A stretch of 58,658 nt of DNA from Comamonadaceae bacterium 2PF (GCA_005502875.1 SCMV01000024.1:1-58658); one strand, 5' to 3'; numbered from the stretch's first letter, positions 37,249 to 46,241 are shown. The notes: generated from the letters alone by a model not told the origin. Numbers and translations are program-made.

Positions 37249-38780
37249 GATGGGTGTGATGCCACCGTGCCGGTGAAGGTGCCCAGCGTACCCAGGTCAA
37301 TCATGACGTCTTGGTTATGCAGTGCAGAGGCGCCCGATTCAGGTTTGGGTGTGAGTTTCAGGAACTCCCCAGAGGCCTCGCTGCGGATGTACTGAACCCG
37401 GACTTTCCGCTGCTTCTCCAGGGTGGTCTTGGCGCTGAGCAAGTCCAGCCAGGTCTTGTAAAGCGCCTGCTCCTTATCCTCAAGGCGCTTCTGCTTCTGA
37501 TCGCCTGAAAAGACCAACAGCCTCTCGTGCATGGCCTCAATGCTCTGCTGGGAGCTCTCCTTGCTGGTGCCCGTCAGCGCCAGCTTGACGCCCAGATCAC
37601 AAGCATTGCCCCGCTTGCGCTCCAGCTCCGAGGCAGAAAACTCCAGCGCATCGACGATGCGCAGCTTGCTTTGAGTCTCGTCCAGGACCAGGGTGTAGCC
37701 ATATTTGGCGCCGAACACCCGCAAGCTTCTGCCGGCGCGCTCTGCCGTGGGCGAGATCTCCTCGCCTTTTGATTCGGCAAGGTCTCGCTCAAGAAAGCTT
37801 TCAGCCAAGCTGCCGCGAAGGCCCATGTCGGCTTCGATGATGCTCCTCACCCTGTTGGTGACGACGATGAGGGCCGTGGCTTGTGGTTGTTCAGCGGCCA
37901 CAGGCGCAGCGCGCTCCAACTCAGCTTGCAGCATGACTGCGTTCTGTGGACGGCTTCCTGGTGTGTTCAGCGACAGGCAGCCACGCAAAACACGTCGAAC
38001 GGGCTCTTCAATCGGCGAGCGTTCAAGTGCAGCCAGCACATCGTCATGCGTGGACACGGCTTCCCCGCTGAGCAGTGACGCACTCAAAGCAGCAAAGCCG
38101 AACACGTCGCGGCTGTAGCTGTAGCTACCGTCGTCAAGCTCAGGTGGTGCGTATGGCGCAGACGCAAACTGAGCCAGGGTGACACCCGGGGCCAAGAAGT
38201 TGCGGATTTTGGAGATACCGAAATCGCACAGCTTGACTTGCCCCTCGGGCGTCACCAAGACGTTGGTGGGCTTGATGTCGCGATGGACGGTGGAATGGGA
38301 GTGCGCGTAGACCAATGCCTCCAAGATCCCGCGCCCAACGGACTGCATGTAGTCGGCCCAGTCTGCAAACTTGCGCGACTCGGCGTAGGCCTTCAGGTCT
38401 TGCTCAACCCATTCCATCACGATGTAGTGGGCTGCGTTGTCTTCGTCTCGGCCAGACCCAAGAATACGAACGATGTTGGGGTGCTTCAGGTCAGAAAGCG
38501 CTTGAACCTCGCGGCGAAAAGACTCTTCGATGACCTCGTCACTGCCTTCACCGGAGCGGAACACCTTGAGCGCGACGGTTGCACCCGTGTCGGTGTCAAG
38601 GGCTTGGTAGACAGACGCCAGTCCCCCGCTGCGAGGCAGGCCCATGGTGACATATCGGCTGTCGGCAAAGAAGAGCTTTTTACCCGCCTTGCGGGTGGTG
38701 CCAGTGCTCGTGTTGGGCGTTGTGTCGTCAATACTCAAAGCAGCTCCCAGAATCCAGCGTTCGTTGTTCTCAAGGTTCAC
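37173..38780 (-). CDS. Serine/threonine protein kinase
   Basis: 535 residues. The kinase domain covers about 42-290: glycine-rich loop GLPRSGGLASVY, ATP lysine Lys 72 (VALKVF), Glu 91, catalytic HRDIKPTN (166-173), and CDFG (185-188). All catalytic residues are present, so it should be active. The remaining 245 residues are of unknown fold and helix-rich. The GTG start at 38780 overlaps the upstream stop (GTGA), showing coupling. The last 20 residues or so look unnatural (Ser/Thr/Pro-rich) and lie in the overlap with the PLD frame, supporting a frameshift. Confidence 0.88.
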   Translation of the reverse strand: MNLENNERWILGAALSIDDTTPNTSTGTTRKAGKKLFFADSRYVTMGLPRSGGLASVYQALDTDTGATVALKVFRSGEGSDEVIEESFRREVQALSDLKHPNIVRILGSGRDEDNAAHYIVMEWVEQDLKAYAESRKFADWADYMQSVGRGILEALVYAHSHSTVHRDIKPTNVLVTPEGQVKLCDFGISKIRNFLAPGVTLAQFASAPYAPPELDDGSYSYSRDVFGFAALSASLLSGEAVSTHDDVLAALERSPIEEPVRRVLRGCLSLNTPGSRPQNAVMLQAELERAAPVAAEQPQATALIVVTNRVRSIIEADMGLRGSLAESFLERDLAESKGEEISPTAERAGRSLRVFGAKYGYTLVLDETQSKLRIVDALEFSASELERKRGNACDLGVKLALTGTSKESSQQSIEAMHERLLVFSGDQKQKRLEDKEQALYKTWLDLLSAKTTLEKQRKVRVQYIRSEASGEFLKLTPKPESGASALHNQDVMIDLGTLGTFTGTVASHPSWQGSTRTSSSTTHAPRQTNRPESH

Positions 38781-39235
38781 GGTGCGGCCACGGGCACCAG
38801 TTGCCCATTGTCGAGCTCCATCACCACGGTGGTCACGGTCAAGGGGTCGTCGGGAAGTTCAAGGCGAGAAGCCTCGTACTGACCATTCACAGTCCGCGCT
38901 TGCTCGGGGACTTGAGTGGCGAGCTGGTCAAAAAGTCGGGCGAACAAGACGCCGGGAGTCACCTCGTCGTTCAACATGGATGCATGGGCAATGCCCTCCA
39001 TGCGTTGGCCCTCGCCACCCTCGATGACGAATTGCTTGGACACGCCTTGCCATTCAGCGTGAAGAAAATCAGAGGCTGCCAGTTGATGCGGCGTGGCCAA
39101 TTTGGCGTCGTCACTGCCACACAACGCGTAGGCTCTGGCCGCGATGCGTGCGATGTAGCCATCGTCGTCCGCATAGGCCCACAGGTTGACGCAGGCCTCG
39201 GGGTTGTCCAGAGGGCGTGGTACAGCTTGTGTCAT
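38777..39235 (-). CDS. Hypothetical protein, first gene of the kinase-PLD operon
   Basis: 152 residues, acidic, with no membrane segment and no recognised domain. It starts MTQAVPRPLDNPEAC after a good GGAGAG at 39235; an open frame upstream to 39391 lacks a start signal. Its stop overlaps the GTG of the kinase, so the two are translationally coupled and probably act together, perhaps as sensor, substrate or inhibitor of the kinase (inference). Confidence 0.65.
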   Translation of the reverse strand: MTQAVPRPLDNPEACVNLWAYADDDGYIARIAARAYALCGSDDAKLATPHQLAASDFLHAEWQGVSKQFVIEGGEGQRMEGIAHASMLNDEVTPGVLFARLFDQLATQVPEQARTVNGQYEASRLELPDDPLTVTTVVMELDNGQLVPVAAP

Positions 39236-39660
39236 CAATCTCTCCCTGAGGGTTGATTCTTCATTCAGCTTTGTGATGGCGTGTCTGGCCGTGCTGGGTT
39301 TGCTGCGTATTCTGGACCGCCCCTGCCACGTATTGCGGGCCACAACCGCCAGCCATTCCGATTCAAAGCGACCATTCGTTCCGGTCCACAAAGGGCCAGT
39401 GAATCCGTTTCAAACCCGCCACTGGGGCGGGTCGCTAGATCTAGCGGGGGGGCACCCGCTGCGTAGTCGGATTTGTTGGTTGAAAGGCTGCGTCAGGCTG
39501 GGAGCTGTCTTGCAGCCCAGACTCAATGAGCGGCAACTATCGACCTTAAGGCGACATTCGCCGCCTTCGATTGCGGTCTGCCAAGCAGACACTGCCCCAT
39601 GCCTTCAGCTCGGTCATGCCTATTTACTCGTGGGAACCTGACAGTGGCGGCAGAGCCCAC
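39236..39660. other. Intergenic region with two hairpin motifs
   Basis: 425 bases with no credible gene. They include the likely end signal of the ImmA operon, an ACCCGCC/GGCGGGT stem at 39415-39432, immediately next to a perfect 14-bp palindrome CGCTAGATCTAGCG (39433-39446). A promoter for the kinase operon should lie here but was not identified. Confidence 0.5.
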
Positions 39661-41139
39661 CTACACTGCATCTCCGCCTGACTGAACACGAATGGCGTGC
39701 CGTGAGCCAATTTCATCCTCTAATCGAAGCCGAGTCTCAATAAATTTTTGTTCCTGGTCATTCAGGCTAGCGAAGACGCGCGAATTGAAGATCTGAGCGC
39801 AGACCACAGACTTGCTTACAGAAAAGTCTTGCTTTAAGGATGAAACAAAGTCACCAATTGACCCCTTCCATGTAACACGCCTTTGTTCCACGATGCCTCT
39901 TGGGAGCAGCAGCTCCGCAGCAAAGGCGTTCGCTCGTTGCTCCACGAAGCTGTCTACCGCCCCCCCAAGGACTTCGCAGAAGGGAAGCCCTCCGTCGCGA
40001 TCTAGAATTAGATGCCCCAGCTCGTGCGCAAGTGTCATACGAGTTCGCTCTGGCGATTTGTGCTGTCTGTCTTCATTCAAGATCACACAAGGCCCCCGAA
40101 TGCCCCAGACGGCGACTGCATCGATCTTGTCGGTATCTAGACACAGCGGTTGGACGCTGATGCCCAACTGTCGGAAGACGGCGTCCAGATCAAACTGGAC
40201 GGCCCTGTCGCTTTGCAGCGTTTGGCGCACAATCTCGGCGGCAACATACCCACCAGCGAACGCAAACTGAGTTGGGGGGCCTCGACGATGTTGGCGTACT
40301 GCCGCAGTAATTCTGTTCAATGCATCGGGGGTTCCTTTGGGAACTGCGCGAATAGCGTCAAGTACGCGTCGAATTCTCGCGCTATCCAATATCCCAGCCG
40401 TCATCCGAGCTGCCGCGAGAAGAGGTCCTTCTTCGATAATTCCGTCGGTCAAAGATTCATTAGCTGCCAAGCCCCAGAAACCAAAGGGCTCCGCACCGCC
40501 TTGAACGGCGGCGAGCATTTTATGAGGCATCCCCGTGATCAGCTGAAGAAAACCATCTATGGAACCGGCGCCGCGATTTCGCCATCGATTAACTGCGTTT
40601 GCGACCCGTGGATTTTCAGAGCCCTCAAACGACTGCGCTAGGGCATCGCAAATTGATAACAAGGCGGTGCGGCATTCTTCGAATGGAGCCCGAATAGGCA
40701 CTAGGCCTTCTGCGCAAATCCAGCATACACCGCCATTGCGTACAAACGTCAGTGATGGGAGAGATAGCCCCTTCCATGCGAAAGCAAGGTTGTGCTGTCG
40801 CTCATAACTAAGAAGCGCAGCTTCCTCAGCCTCGGCAACGTCCTCACCGAGCTTGGCCCACCTTCGTTCCGCAACGCTCCATATGTCCCCAGGGTGGGCT
40901 GCTTCTTTCAGCCAGCGGTGCGGATATGGTTGCTCATAGACCAGTGCCCACCAATTCGAAGCAACATGATCAAGAAACTCAATCCAAGTCCATTCGACTG
41001 GCTTAGGCTCAACATCGCTATTGGAGTACCAATAGGGATTGCCCTGGACATACAAAATCCCGCCACCCCAACCGTCTCTTCGGGCGACAGCATCTCCTGA
41101 TGGGGAAAACTCAAACGACAGAGGAGCTTTAGGATTCAT
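39661..41139 (-). CDS. ImmA/IrrE-type metallopeptidase with long N-terminal extension
   Basis: 492 residues. The C-terminal part (about 300-450) is an ImmA/IrrE peptidase with the zinc motif HELGH at 372-376 and the downstream EQRANAFAAELLLP (Glu 400), the usual third-ligand region. The N-terminal 300 residues are unknown and not typical of ImmA (130-180 residues) or of HTH-ImmA fusions; no HTH is evident. Such peptidases cut a partner repressor to switch on phage or defence genes. Its ATG overlaps the end of the upstream gene by 11 bases, so that gene is the obvious partner. Base composition is more AT-rich than the chromosome. Confidence 0.82.
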   Translation of the reverse strand: MNPKAPLSFEFSPSGDAVARRDGWGGGILYVQGNPYWYSNSDVEPKPVEWTWIEFLDHVASNWWALVYEQPYPHRWLKEAAHPGDIWSVAERRWAKLGEDVAEAEEAALLSYERQHNLAFAWKGLSLPSLTFVRNGGVCWICAEGLVPIRAPFEECRTALLSICDALAQSFEGSENPRVANAVNRWRNRGAGSIDGFLQLITGMPHKMLAAVQGGAEPFGFWGLAANESLTDGIIEEGPLLAAARMTAGILDSARIRRVLDAIRAVPKGTPDALNRITAAVRQHRRGPPTQFAFAGGYVAAEIVRQTLQSDRAVQFDLDAVFRQLGISVQPLCLDTDKIDAVAVWGIRGPCVILNEDRQHKSPERTRMTLAHELGHLILDRDGGLPFCEVLGGAVDSFVEQRANAFAAELLLPRGIVEQRRVTWKGSIGDFVSSLKQDFSVSKSVVCAQIFNSRVFASLNDQEQKFIETRLRLEDEIGSRHAIRVQSGGDAV

Positions 41140-41569
41140 ATTTATTCAGCCAGTCTCGGAACTCTCGCCCGTATCCTTGCTGCTCAGCTTTCTGCTCAAG
41201 AGCACGCTTTACGCTTCGCGACAGACGATTGCGACTCGGACGACCGCGCCAAGGGTACCCGTGGTAGGCGCCTGGGCCTGACGGAACGGCTTCATAAACC
41301 ACGCCCTCATGTACGGCCCATGCACGCTCAGGCATCACATCCGCAACGGTCTGATCAGACTCTTTGCCCTCAAACTCTGCATCGTTCAGTAAGACACGAG
41401 CGTGATCCTTCGACAGAGTCGATGGACACTTGCCGATAACTGCCGTTCCAGTCTTGACAAAGTCGGCCCTCGGCTCAGACCAACAGTGTTTGACCCGATG
41501 TTCCGCAGGGTCGTACTCGACTGTCTTCTTTATCGGAGGATCAATGGATTTCACTGAACTGTGTTCCAT
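41129..41569 (-). CDS. Hypothetical protein, partner of the ImmA-like peptidase
   Basis: 146 residues, basic C-terminus (PWRGRPSRNRLSRSVKRALEQ). No domain recognised and no clear helix-turn-helix. ATG at 41569 with GAGG ten bases upstream is preferred to an in-frame TTG at 41608. The gene overlaps the peptidase gene by 11 bases. By analogy with ImmR/ImmA-type pairs it could be the substrate or a toxin, but the sequence does not show which. Confidence 0.65.
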   Translation of the reverse strand: MEHSSVKSIDPPIKKTVEYDPAEHRVKHCWSEPRADFVKTGTAVIGKCPSTLSKDHARVLLNDAEFEGKESDQTVADVMPERAWAVHEGVVYEAVPSGPGAYHGYPWRGRPSRNRLSRSVKRALEQKAEQQGYGREFRDWLNKYES

Positions 41570-41622
41570 AAGTTTTTGAAACCTCTCTGCTGGCCTGAAA
41601 GCCCGCAAGACAAATCAAAACC

Positions 41623-41651
41623 TCAATAAAATCAAAAATTACACATGCCAA
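41623..41651 (-). promoter_or_regulatory. Candidate promoter of the ImmA operon
   Basis: Minus strand: TTGGCA (41646-41651) and TATTGA (41623-41628) at 17 bases, in AT-rich DNA, about 45 bases before the ATG at 41569. Confidence 0.55.
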
Positions 41652-41666
41652 AAATCTGATTTGGCA
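41646..41666. promoter_or_regulatory. Inverted repeat overlapping the ImmA-operon -35 element
   Basis: TGCCAAA and TTTGGCA are separated by seven bases; the left arm contains the -35 hexamer. This is the layout of a repressor operator. Confidence 0.55.
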
Positions 41667-42296
41667 CTCACCACTTGGAAACTGCTGCGGACGGAAACAT
41701 TGTGCGCAGAAGTCCGGCCACTTGGCCCGCAGACCCGCAGTGGACGGATTTACATCGTAACCGTAGGTGCGGGAAGCGCATCAACTGTAACGACAAGCGA
41801 ATCATCCCATGGCGTCTGCCCCCTGAATAGGTCGACGATGATGGGCGGCTCCTGGCCGATAGCAGTCGGTCGACCGGCACCTCTGACCGGCCGCAATCGC
41901 TGCAAAGCCGACGCCCCAACCAAAGTCAGAAATGGAGAAGGGCCCAACTGGGTGAGCCCTTCAGCCTCAGCGGGTGGGAGTCGGGGCTGTGCGCAGAACC
42001 GACGTGATCTGCTCTAACCTGGCCGCCTTCTCCCGGCCAAACCGTCAGCATGGGACCAAGACGGTCTGCTAATGAATACGCGGATGGACGTTGTCATCCG
42101 GGCGACGCGCGTACAAACCGTCGTTGCCCAAGGAACCATCTCGGATAGCGCCGCCAAGCATGCATCCAGAGCCTGCTACGTCGGCAGGCCTGACCCAAAG
42201 CGACTCTGTATCGCATCAGGCGATGCGTAGTCAAAGTTCTATGGCGTCCGCGCTCACACTAAGTAGGAGAAGGAACGAACTGCGTCACCCAGACGA

Positions 42297-42348
42297 TCAA
42301 AAAACAAAGCCGGATCGTTAAGTCGGGAGAAAGCCCGACCGATCCGGC
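42297..42348 (-). terminator. Strong rho-independent terminator on the minus strand
   Basis: GCCGGATCG...GTCGGG pairs with CCCGAC...CGATCCGGC (15 pairs with a four-base bulge), and on the minus strand it is followed by TTTGTTTTTTGA. It closes the leftward transcript that ends with the fragment at 42543. Confidence 0.85.
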
Positions 42349-42542
42349 CTCGACCGCTCAGGACAGCGCCTGCCTCGGTGAATCAATTCTGCATGCCAAG
42401 GGCGCTTGCGTCAACGATCCCTCCGGCATGCCAGTCCTCGCGCGATGCCTTTGAACGGCTTCGTCCAAAGCTTCACGCAGCGTTTGCGAGCAGGCCAGAG
42501 AAGTCGCAAGCCATTACTCGTACCCCATGAACGACCCAAAGC

Positions 42543-43013
42543 TCACTGGTCGCGGGAATCAGGAAGCGCTGACTCGCCATCACCGCCCTCGCCAAACCAG
42601 TTCCTGGCCGCGTCCGGGTGAGCCAACTTCCACTCCTTAAGAGCTTCGCCGGTCAACCAGTGACCTCCGGCCCTGAGGTCGGGATCATTCCGCGATGGAC
42701 TCGACGTCAGAAAAGTGGCCCGCTGCCTGGTTGGCACACCAAGCCTCTTGGCTGCTCTCCAGTCGCCATGAGCCGGAGCGTCTTCTGCTCGACGCTTCCC
42801 GACTGGCTTCGCCAAGCCATCAGCCATCTCTGGGAACAGCATCGACAGCAGTCGGTCGTAAGTGGGGTCTCTGGCGTATGTCGACTCACCCTGCTTCAAA
42901 CTATCGCGCACTCTTGATGCCCAATCCTCGAACCAGTCTTGCTGCTTTCCATTGAGCGCGGGCTTGTAGACTCGAACAGCAATGAGGTACACCGACGCAT
43001 CGGCCTGCCGCAT
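42543..43013 (-). pseudogene. C-terminal fragment of an unidentified gene joined to broken hsdR
   Basis: An open frame of 156 residues runs from the broken end of hsdR. It reads SVYLIAVRVYKPALNGKQQ, DWFEDWASRVRDSL and, near its end, HWLTGEALKEWKLAHPD. It matches no HsdR region known here. It has no start signal of its own; the first ATG lies inside the 13-bp duplicated junction, so it is probably the tail of another gene fused in by deletion. Its origin was not recognised. Confidence 0.5.
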
Positions 43014-44292
43014 CGGCCTGGCCAGCCTTGCGCTTGATCGTCTTCAGCTTGGCCTCGAAGCCGTACTGCGTGCGGTGCGCTTCATCGGCGATCACGACGA
43101 TGTTGCTGCGGTCTGAGAGCACCGGGAAGGTGTCTTCGTCTTCACCCGGCATGAACTTCTGGATGGTGGCGAACACGATGCCGCCCGATGGCCGGTTGGC
43201 CAGCTTGGCGCGCAGGTCTTGCCGCGTCTCCACCTGCACAGGCTGCTCGCGCAACAGGTCTTGCGCCAGGCTGAACACGCCGAAGAGCTGGCCGTCCAGG
43301 TCATTGCGGTCGGTGATGACCACGATGGTGGGGTTCTGCATGGCCGGCTCTTGCATCACCCGCGCGGCAAAGCAGGTCATCGTGATGCTCTTGCCGCTGC
43401 CCTGGGTGTGCCACACCACGCCGCCCTTGTGCGAGCCCCCCGGCGCAGAGGCGTTCACCACATGCTCAATGGCCGAACGCACCGCATGGAACTGGTGGTA
43501 GCCAGCAATCTTCTTGATCAGGCCGCCGTCGTCCTCGAACAGCACGAAGTAGCGCAGGTAGTCCAGCAGGTAGGCGGGAGCCAATGCACCGCGCACCAGG
43601 GTTTCCAGCTCGTTGAACTGGCCCAGTGGGTCGAGCGCGACACCGTCAATGGTGCGCCAGGCCATGAAGCGCTCGGCGTTGCTCGACAGTGAGCCCATCA
43701 GGGCCTCGGAGCCGTCCGACACCACCAGCACCTCGTTGTACTGGAACACATCGGGGATCTGAGCCTTGTAGGTCTGGATCTGGTCGTAGGCCTTCCAGAT
43801 GTTGGCGTTCTCGTCAGCTGGGTTTTTCAGCTCCAACAGCACCACGGGCAGGCCGTTGAGGAACAGGATGATGTCGGGGCGACGGGTGTGGTGCGGGCCC
43901 TTGAGCGAGAACTGGTTGACTGCCAGCCACTCGTTCGCTTTGGCGTTGCCCCAGTCCACCAAGCGCACGAAGTCGCCACGGGTTTCGCCGTCCTTCTGGT
44001 ACTCCACCGGTACGCCGCCCACCAGCAAGCGGTGAAAGTGTCGGTTGGCCGAAAGCAGCACGGGGATGCCCAGGTCTTGGACCTGCTTGAATGCGTCTTC
44101 GCGGGCTGCCAGCGGGATGTGTGGGTTCAGCCGGGCGATGGCGTCGCGCAGGCGTTGGGGCAACAGCACCTGGCGGAAGTTCTCGCGCTCAGGGGCTGGG
44201 CCATCAGGGGCGATGTCGTAACCGCTCAGGTGGGTGTAGCCGACTTCGATGAGCCAACTCAGTGCTTCCTGTTCGAGTTGATCTTCGGTCAC
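42901..44292 (-). pseudogene. hsdR: Type I restriction subunit HsdR, truncated
   Basis: 463 residues against about 1000 in intact HsdR. The N-terminal nuclease domain is intact: RPDIILF (Asp 140) and LLELKN (Glu 154, Lys 156). Walker A, HTQGSGKS, is at 295-302 and the DEAH box at 403-406. Homology stops at about residue 421 and the rest (about 40 residues) is an out-of-frame tail. The later helicase motifs and the C-terminal domain that binds HsdM are missing, so it cannot restrict as a type I enzyme. Starts with GTG after GGGGGAGAG, 54 bases downstream of the ykgJ-like gene. Confidence 0.88.
42996..43021. repeat. 13-bp tandem duplication at the hsdR break
   Basis: CGCATCGGCCTG occurs twice with a period of 13, exactly where the HsdR frame is lost. 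A 13-base insertion shifts the frame and marks the deletion junction. Confidence 0.75.
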
Positions 44293-44346
44293 TCACTCTC
44301 CCCCAGGCTCCACGGTTAAGGCGCGATTGCCAGCGTTCTCGACGTA

Positions 44347-44646
44347 CTAATCGGCTTCACGCGCATCTAACACCTCGAGTTGTCGACAGACGCTTAGGTT
44401 GGCCTCGACGAAAAGATCCCAGGTCATCACCTGCTGGTAATGACGCCGGAAGTACCCCTCGATTCGACATATCTCAGGCCGTTCGTCATAGATCGAACAG
44501 CCTCTGGTACTCGCATCGTAATGCATGCAAACACCGTCTCCCCTGTCCAGGAACTTCGTCTCCTGCGCCAGACCAACTCGCCGACAACAAGCGCCGCACT
44601 TGGTACAGGGGAAGGCTGTCAGCGCTTCGCCTTGCTGGCCAGCCAT
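44347..44646 (-). CDS. YkgJ-type cysteine cluster protein
   Basis: 99 residues. It has the CxxCxxCC cluster (Cys 14, 17, 20, 21) followed by Cys 40, Cys 50 and Cys 60 in CSIYDERPEICR, the pattern of the YkgJ/Fli-B family that probably binds zinc or an iron-sulfur cluster. The frame begins 28 bases inside the upstream HNH-like gene, so the two are coupled. YkgJ proteins have no defined reaction in most cases; the coupling suggests it modifies or serves its neighbour. Confidence 0.8.
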   Translation of the reverse strand: MAGQQGEALTAFPCTKCGACCRRVGLAQETKFLDRGDGVCMHYDASTRGCSIYDERPEICRIEGYFRRHYQQVMTWDLFVEANLSVCRQLEVLDAREAD

Positions 44647-46241
44647 TTGATGGTTGATTGGGTGTCGCCCATCACATATGGCAGGTCGATGCCTCTGCGA
44701 TCAATCTCCGCAGCGAGCACGACGTTGAGTGACAAGGCGTCATTGCACGCACGCAAATCTGCGTCAAAAGCCTCCAACTCGTCCAAGTCCATGGCCAACT
44801 CCACCTTAGCAAGTTCCCGCAAGTACCTGTCCAGCTCTGCGTTGGCAGCCTTCGCCTGGTCGGCGAGAGTAGGCTTACCCAGTGAGGCCAAGTACCCCCA
44901 AACCTTTTGCATGACCTCGCTGTGGAACAGGAAGTACTGCAGCGCAAGCGTGATGAGCCCGGTGGAGAGCGCGCCCACGAACGCGGCCAGCTCAGCGCCC
45001 AACGGAAACTGCAGGACAGCAAGCGCCTCTGCGTACACCACTGCACCGAGAACCGACGCAATGCCGAACGAAAGCACCTCTGCCACAGCCTTGGACAAAT
45101 CAACCGCCGTCAGCTGATCGGGATTGAAAGCAATCAGCTTGATTGCCTTCACCAAATGACTCCACATTTCCCGAATCAGCTTGACCACCATCTTCTCGCT
45201 TGTCAGGAAGATGTTGACCACTGTCGTGGTGACGCTGGAGAGCACGCCGGCGATGGCAGAGTTCTGGAACTCTGCCCAGAAATCGGCCATGCGTGCGTGG
45301 AGTCGCTCTCGAATCGCCCCGAGTGTCTCTCTGATGTCCCGCATGAGGGCTTCGAGTTGAAACTTGCTCCGGGCTTTGGCGACCATCACCGGAACCTGCT
45401 CCCTCAGCTCGAACCAGATCTCGGCAAGCACCAGACCCAGAACCTGCCTCGCCCCCATCTTCATGCCTGACTGGGCGGCGGCCACAGCGGAGCTTCCGAA
45501 GAACTTGCTGCTCGTGTAGTAAGCCCAGTTGACTTCCTTCTCGTAGGCTTCGCGCGCTTCGGCATCCTTCTGTGCCATCTTCTCTCGGTCAACGCCCTTC
45601 AACTTTGCAACGCGTGCCTCACCAGCCTTGATCTCCTCTTCCTGCTGACGATACTTGTGCCTTTCGTCTGGCGTGTTCTGAGGCATGGCAGCAAGCTTGG
45701 CTCGCTCCTTGTTAAGCGCCAGCTCCTGACGTTCGATGTTGGCGTCCAACTCACCCAGCCATTGCTGAACTGGTTTGGCACCTTTGGACCGATTGACGGT
45801 GGCCGACGTTGAGTTCAGATTTGACTCGCGATTGGCCAAATCGACACCATCCAACTCTGCAAGGGTACGACCAGGGTCGTTGTGGATCTCCACAGCCGAC
45901 TTTGTGTGATCGCGATCCAGTTTTTCTCCCGGCGCGACCGCTTCGCCGCTGTACGCGTCCTTGAGTACACCGGCCTTTCGATCGGCTTTGTCCGCCCTGC
46001 CCTTCTCGATGTAACCAGCGCTCTGATGGTAAGGGTCTGAGTCGTACTCTCCGCGCTGCTCGTAGCGCTGCTGTTCACGATCTGTGGCAAACACACCTTG
46101 TCGCACGTTGTGAATCGTGTCGACATCACCGCCCTTCTTGTCCTCGAAGAACAAGAAGTCAAGCCCGAACGTTGTCACCAGACTGTTGGTGACAGTGCGC
46201 TCAAGTTGGACGGTCCAGTCAAAAGTTGCTGAGTTGTTCAT
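44619..46241 (-). CDS. HNH-like nuclease domain fused to a C-terminal membrane region
   Basis: 540 residues. An HNH-like core is at about 93-156: KDAYSGE, LDRDH (Asp 111, His 112), and NLNSTSATVNRSKG (Asn 141 to Lys 153), matching the DH...N...N..K layout of HNH nucleases. A charged coiled part (155-235) follows. After it come several hydrophobic helices (about 245-270, 325-350 and 385-455) that could enter a membrane. Relatives of this build exist in other bacteria as unnamed proteins. It lies 44 bases after the glycine-rich gene and overlaps the ykgJ-like gene. A membrane-bound nuclease effector is a reasonable but unproved idea. Confidence 0.72.
   Translation of the reverse strand: MNNSATFDWTVQLERTVTNSLVTTFGLDFLFFEDKKGGDVDTIHNVRQGVFATDREQQRYEQRGEYDSDPYHQSAGYIEKGRADKADRKAGVLKDAYSGEAVAPGEKLDRDHTKSAVEIHNDPGRTLAELDGVDLANRESNLNSTSATVNRSKGAKPVQQWLGELDANIERQELALNKERAKLAAMPQNTPDERHKYRQQEEEIKAGEARVAKLKGVDREKMAQKDAEAREAYEKEVNWAYYTSSKFFGSSAVAAAQSGMKMGARQVLGLVLAEIWFELREQVPVMVAKARSKFQLEALMRDIRETLGAIRERLHARMADFWAEFQNSAIAGVLSSVTTTVVNIFLTSEKMVVKLIREMWSHLVKAIKLIAFNPDQLTAVDLSKAVAEVLSFGIASVLGAVVYAEALAVLQFPLGAELAAFVGALSTGLITLALQYFLFHSEVMQKVWGYLASLGKPTLADQAKAANAELDRYLRELAKVELAMDLDELEAFDADLRACNDALSLNVVLAAEIDRRGIDLPYVMGDTQSTIKWLASKAKR

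Larger units (their letters stand above)
41570..42542. other. Long stretch without a credible gene
   Basis: 973 bases. The left end holds the promoter and inverted repeat for the ImmA operon. A strong minus-strand terminator lies at 42297-42348. The short open frames seen on both strands have no ribosome sites and no recognisable domain. The stretch may be worn-down cargo. Confidence 0.5.

Noticed and set aside
41661..42017. Plus-strand frame of 118 codons in the empty part of the island
   Set aside because: No ribosome site, no recognisable domain, and overlapping frames on the other strand look equally random.
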